This document shows, piece by piece, positions 59,369 to 64,000 of a DNA stretch of 64,000 bases; position 1 is the first letter of the stretch, and each line of letters starts with the position of its first letter. Origin of the DNA: Taxillus chinensis (taxonomy: Eukaryota > Streptophyta > Magnoliopsida > Santalales > Loranthaceae); the NCBI GenBank assembly GCA_023512835.1, contig CM042084.1:15944403-16008402 (forward strand). Direction: 5' to 3'. The notes under the pieces are model-generated. The model did no database searches, was not told the origin of the DNA, and was given only the letters and a program-made list of their open reading frames with translations. The position numbers were made by a program, and so were the translations under genes.

Positions 59369-62080
59369 AGTGCACCTCTTCTTTTTATGTCGTATTATAA
59401 TATTTGAAGTCCGAACTTGTTGTCACTCAAATCGCTACTCACTGAGCTTATGTTTAGCATTATAAGGTGACCCTTTATATTTATTATTATTCAAACTTCA
59501 AGTACCAAGGAAGGCAAAGGGCTTTATGATGGGACTGCAAGACTACTCAGGGAAGGTATGAATAATTTTAGTAAATAGATTGAAGAATCCAGTTAAGTAA
59601 ATAGTAGGTATTGTTTTAATCCATGAAAATAACTCTAGCTAGGTGTTCTTACTCCTATGTATCATTTTATTAGACTGATTACGCATAAATTATACTGAAA
59701 TTGAAGGATTGTGAGGAATCCTATAAATTGAGAAAATGAAATTTTGAGTTTAATTGATTAAATTGAGAGTTTATGATGATGACAATATTATTTCTAGCAT
59801 GTTTGGGTTGATTTCATGTTAAATAATGGATTAAGAGATTAAAAATTGAGAAAGTAAAGATTAAGGCCAGTTCTTGATCAAGAATCCTAAATGGGGTGAA
59901 ATTTGATATAGCTTGGGTTATTAACAAGAAGAAAGAATAAATTTTGATGAAGCATTTGCACTAGGAACTGGATTAAAATTTATTTAAATATTTTTATCAT
60001 ATACAGTATTTATGACATTTAAAGTTTATATACAGATTGCATTCCTAAATGATATGCTACGTGATCATAAAGTATATGAACGAGTTGAAGCAGAAATTGA
60101 CTTCACCTGTGACTTGACAAAACATACTCTCCAATGCAGTGGAAATAAAAAACAGTAAATTTCAACAATAATAAGTATTAAGTTATCTCTATCCTAGGTC
60201 AAACTCGATGACCAAAGGCCTCCCAGTCTTCTAGAAGCAAATTGGGGAGCAACAGTGTGATTACACGTGGCTCGACGGGCTGGCGTGTGGTGTATATTGT
60301 ACAATATCGTTGTTTAACAGTGTCAACATGCGGTGATAGATAGACAACGATGGTCCACGGTCATGTGGGTGGCTACTGCCTACTAACCAATTTGAAACGT
60401 AGTCCTGTTTTTAGCGAAGACATACCTGTACCAATCCTCTGTCTCCAATTCATTTTAATTGTTTCAATGGAATTGGTATGGATTTGGTAGGGTTTTATTG
60501 TTTGTAAATAACTATGGAAAATGAAGTTACTTTTCCCTCCAGGTAAGCGTAAGGAAATTTAATATTTAACCTATATATACACTTTAGTTGATTAATTATC
60601 ATTTAATAAATTTCAAATTAATTAGTTTTAAAAAAAATTCAAAAGTACATAAACCACTTTGAGCGTAGAATGCATTTATCCCAGTCCCTAGTCCCCACCC
60701 AGGCAACATACCCTTACTATACTATCATTTTTCCCCTCATGCTCATAGTTAAATCGTTTTTTTATATATTTATAACTATAAATTATTATTAATTTATATT
60801 TATATTTCACACACACACACACACATTCATTGAAATCCATAAAATAATTTTAACATCTTGGATAAAAAAATTTGAAAGAAATATTATTGAATATTTTAAC
60901 TATTCTTTAGTTAAAACTTAATCTTAATAATTCAGCCCATTGCAAATACTTTAATTGCTTCAACTAAAGTAAATTGCGGCAAATGTTAATTTACCATTTT
61001 ATTCATTTTCTTTCAAAATAGTTTTCAAAAACACTCCAAATTAAACCTTATTTTTAAGCTCCAATTAGCTATGATGATTTTTGTTCAAGGAGACTGGATG
61101 ACCATCTTTCTAAGAAACCCTCGGAAAATCCATTGTTGTCCCACATACTTTTTTAAAAATATATTAGTCATCGGAATGGATTATATATTTCGAATAGTGA
61201 CTTATAAAAAAATTTAAAAAAAATAGTTGGTCATATATATATATATAGAGGGAGAGAGAGAGAAGTAGGATTAAATTAGGATTATATATATATCATTAAA
61301 AAGAGAAGTAGTAACCGGTTGTAGCTTAGGTGGCGACAAAAAAACCGGCGTGGACTATAAAACTGACAGTCACGATTTGGAATCCCAACAAACACACATG
61401 ACCCAACCCACCGCCTCCCTATCTGCTTAATACTTCCATTGGAAAACAATTGGCCTACTTGGTATTCATTGGAAACATCGTCGGCGGAGGCGGTAATTAA
61501 CTGGTAAGTAACTAATTAATACTACAATTCTCTCTTAATTAATCCCGACCCACGCACGCACATACATACCGTTGATGATGATGACCTGGACATTCCAAAA
61601 CCCCGCCCCCGCAAGTAAAAAAAACATATATCACACGACGACCACGTACGCTAATCGTGGGTCATCACGCCTTTTTTTTTTTTTAATTATGGACGCGCAT
61701 GAACAAACATGATTGCGTGAACGTCTTTATCATTATACCACCTGAGAAGCTCTATAATATAAATGGCGTGTTTTGTCGTGCTAAGATTTTTTTAATAAAA
61801 ATCTTAAAAAGAAAGAAAGAAAGAAAGAAAACATCTAACGCACGTACGAAAATATGTGGGTGTGTACGTAGAACCTTGCCACCCTAGCTAGGCCTGCGCG
61901 TAACAATGGATCGATTATGTTGTCAGATGTCAAACTTTTATTAGCAGTAAAGTACTTTAAGGGCAATCCATACCATACACGCACATACATATATATCAGT
62001 TCTATTCTATCCACTTTCGCGGGTGCGTGGACATGGTGATGTTTTTGGATGTTCCTGTGTGATTCACTGTTCATTCGCAT
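59369..62080. other. AT-rich intergenic DNA
   Basis: No gene is visible. Microsatellites occur (CA near 60812-60826, AT and GA near 61230-61265, AAAG near 61810-61830). From about 61500 short ACGT-core words (CACGTACG, TACGTA) become frequent. Confidence 0.5.
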
Positions 62081-62391
62081 ATGCATGCGCACCCGCCCGC
62101 CGCCGTGACGGGAACAATAAAAGGCGGGGAAAGCGTCCCCGCACGTGCGACGAGCCGGATGGTTATTGTAATACAATAGGATGATTGATTGATTGGTTTG
62201 TGTTTAGGAAGAGTATCACAGCGGCACGAAAACGTGAGGGACTGACCGACTCCCGTGTCGGGCGCGCGCGCGCGCGGCGGGTGTGACGAATCCGTTTAGG
62301 CCGCGTGTTGGGTGGAGAAGTCTCCGGAGGGAGGGTGGTCCCCGACCCAAGAGGGTTGAGCAGCCGACACGCGTCTCGGATGATGGGGATG

Positions 62392-62422
<31 letters not shown>

Positions 62423-62560
62423 CACTAACCCCTCTGCGTCTGCCTCTGCAAGTCTGCCTGGTGATGCGACAGCAGGCGGGGCAGCACACTGACGGCCGCA
62501 ACTCTTGAAATGAAGGAAGGACTTTGGCGAGTCGCGGGGGTGTCCACGTAAGACCACCTC
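62080..62560. other. CpG-rich island-like stretch
   Basis: About 480 bp much richer in G, C and CpG than its surroundings, with a GC run at 62261-62276 and a GA microsatellite at about 62397-62422. Overlapping open frames on both strands here have simple-repeat composition and no recognisable domain. The stretch could be an upstream promoter region of a gene beyond the window, or the core of a transposon. A CACGTG G-box lies nearby at about 62737. Confidence 0.4.
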
Positions 62561-64000
62561 TGTTTTTTCTCTCCTTAATTAGTTTTTTAATGAGACCAAA
62601 AACATGGGTGTCGTGTCAGTAAACCGGGACAGGCATTGAAAGGAGGCTACAACTGTCCTCCATTACCACCACCCACCTCAGATTCCCGGGTTTGTTTTTG
62701 TTTTTTTTTTGTTTTTGTTTCAGTGAAAGTGGGGTCCACGTGAATGAAATATGGTCTCCGTTCACAGGTATTGGTGTATTTAAACACGAAATCTTTATCC
62801 ATCTTTCAAATTTGTGTTCATTCCTTTTAAAGACTTCCTCAAATAAATAATATTATTAATAATTGGATAATACGATGTACCAGCACAACATATAATTGGA
62901 AAATATACATCAATGCTCTTTTAAGGATAAGTACGAAGAATTATATGACTGCTGATGATATTAATTAACCCTAGACAACTCTTCTTATTAGGTTTTATTT
63001 TGACGGGACGGAATTATAAATTTTTTGATAAAATAGTGAGCCTAAAACAGATTAATCCATTTTGGCCAATTGTGTAGATTAAATTCTTGTAGATGCGGAT
63101 CGCGGATTAATTTTTTCTTTTAAACTATTAACTATCCTACCTGATTAGTACATACAATCTAAACTTATTAATTTTAAAATTAATATTTTAAAAATATAAA
63201 ATTTAAAATCTAATTTTTAAAAATATTTAATAAAAAAATATTTATTTGTATGTAGATTGTGTAGGAAATCGTGTAGAAATACTCTTTATGCATTGAATTG
63301 GTATGAATAAAAAATTTTAAAAAATAATAATAGCAATTAAACAGTAATGAAGATGTCTTTGCGCGAATTACCTACACAATTTATCTACATGTAATATTAT
63401 TCTTAATAAAATTAACTTATAATTTTTAAAATAAATAAAAAAATAAATAAGAGCTAGTCCGTGAACTGATTTGCGTCCACATGCGGATCAAACCGAACTA
63501 ATAAATTTGATTAATAAATTTTTGATTCACTAAAAGTACGAATCAAACGATAAGACTATCTTATTTTACACTCCTATTACCGGTTAATGATAGCACTCTC
63601 TTTCACTACTTTTGATATTTAATTAATAAGTCTGTCATATTAATATTATTATTATTTGTGTTAGTGTGTTAGTCTATTGCTTTTGAATAAATTGTTTATT
63701 GAAAATACTAGCTTTAACTTTAAAGAAAAAAAAGGGCCAAATCTACACAATTGAACACACACTATAATAAAATAAGTTTTACAAATTTTAAATTATCAAT
63801 GTGTCGTACGACTTTAAAAGACATATGGCTAATAGTCTAATTTTTAAGTTATTTTACTACATCATACGCGCATATCACGAACATGGATTTTACGCAAAGA
63901 TATCGCTTTATTGTGTATGTTTTGAAAAATCTTATTCCGTCATAACAAATTTTGGGTGATTGAACTAATTTAATTAGCTCTAATAGGGCGGCTTTAACTA
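62561..64000. other. AT-rich intergenic DNA to the window end
   Basis: No gene, repeat family or regulatory element could be supported here beyond a G-box-like CCACGTGA near 62736. Confidence 0.5.

Noticed and set aside
62163..62557. Overlapping open frames in the CpG-rich block
   Set aside because: They translate GC, GA and CT simple repeats (serine-leucine runs) in several frames at once and match no family I know.

Overview
The window is nuclear DNA from a flowering plant, most likely a eudicot. Genes have GT..AG introns, intergenic DNA is AT-rich and full of transposon remnants, and the proteins are plant-type (a clade of PP2C phosphatases, an R2R3-MYB with the subgroup-20 tail motif, a nuclear-encoded chloroplast ribosomal protein S1). 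Species cannot be told from sequence alone. No bacterial-type operon, CRISPR array or viral genome is visible.

Layout. 1-11.8 kb is gene-poor AT-rich DNA with repeats and one unrecognised broken coding fragment. 12.0-15.1 kb (+) is a three-exon PP2C phosphatase gene. 16.3-18.7 kb holds a dispersed repeat and a degenerate piece of ribosomal DNA (3' end of 25S rRNA plus spacer). 20.1-22.2 kb (-) is the four-exon gene for RNA polymerase subunit 9 (NRPB9). 23.2-27.2 kb is repeats: a small hAT-like element with perfect 8-bp target duplication, a degenerate AT-rich tandem array and a MITE. 27.7-30.9 kb (-) is a two-exon stress-response A/B-barrel (HS1-like) gene. Head to head with it, 32.2-48.1 kb (+) is a seven-exon gene for chloroplast ribosomal protein S1, inflated to 16 kb by two introns of about 7 kb. 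These introns carry an antisense Di19 pseudogene, a fold-back element, a Ty3/gypsy deletion derivative and a Ty1/copia remnant. 54.4-55.7 kb (+) is a three-exon R2R3-MYB gene. 56-64 kb is intergenic, with a complete-looking 784-bp hAT-like element at 58.6 kb and a CpG-rich island-like stretch at 62.1-62.5 kb.

The five intact genes serve unrelated housekeeping, stress or regulatory roles: signalling, nuclear transcription, stress protein, plastid translation and transcription control. Nothing suggests a cluster acting in one pathway. Exon models were built by hand from splice signals and family alignment from memory; all five keep an open frame across every junction and reach the normal family length. 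I found no convincing new biological system. The most noteworthy items are the Di19 pseudogene hidden inside the S1 intron, the rDNA insertion, and the structurally unusual non-autonomous transposons.
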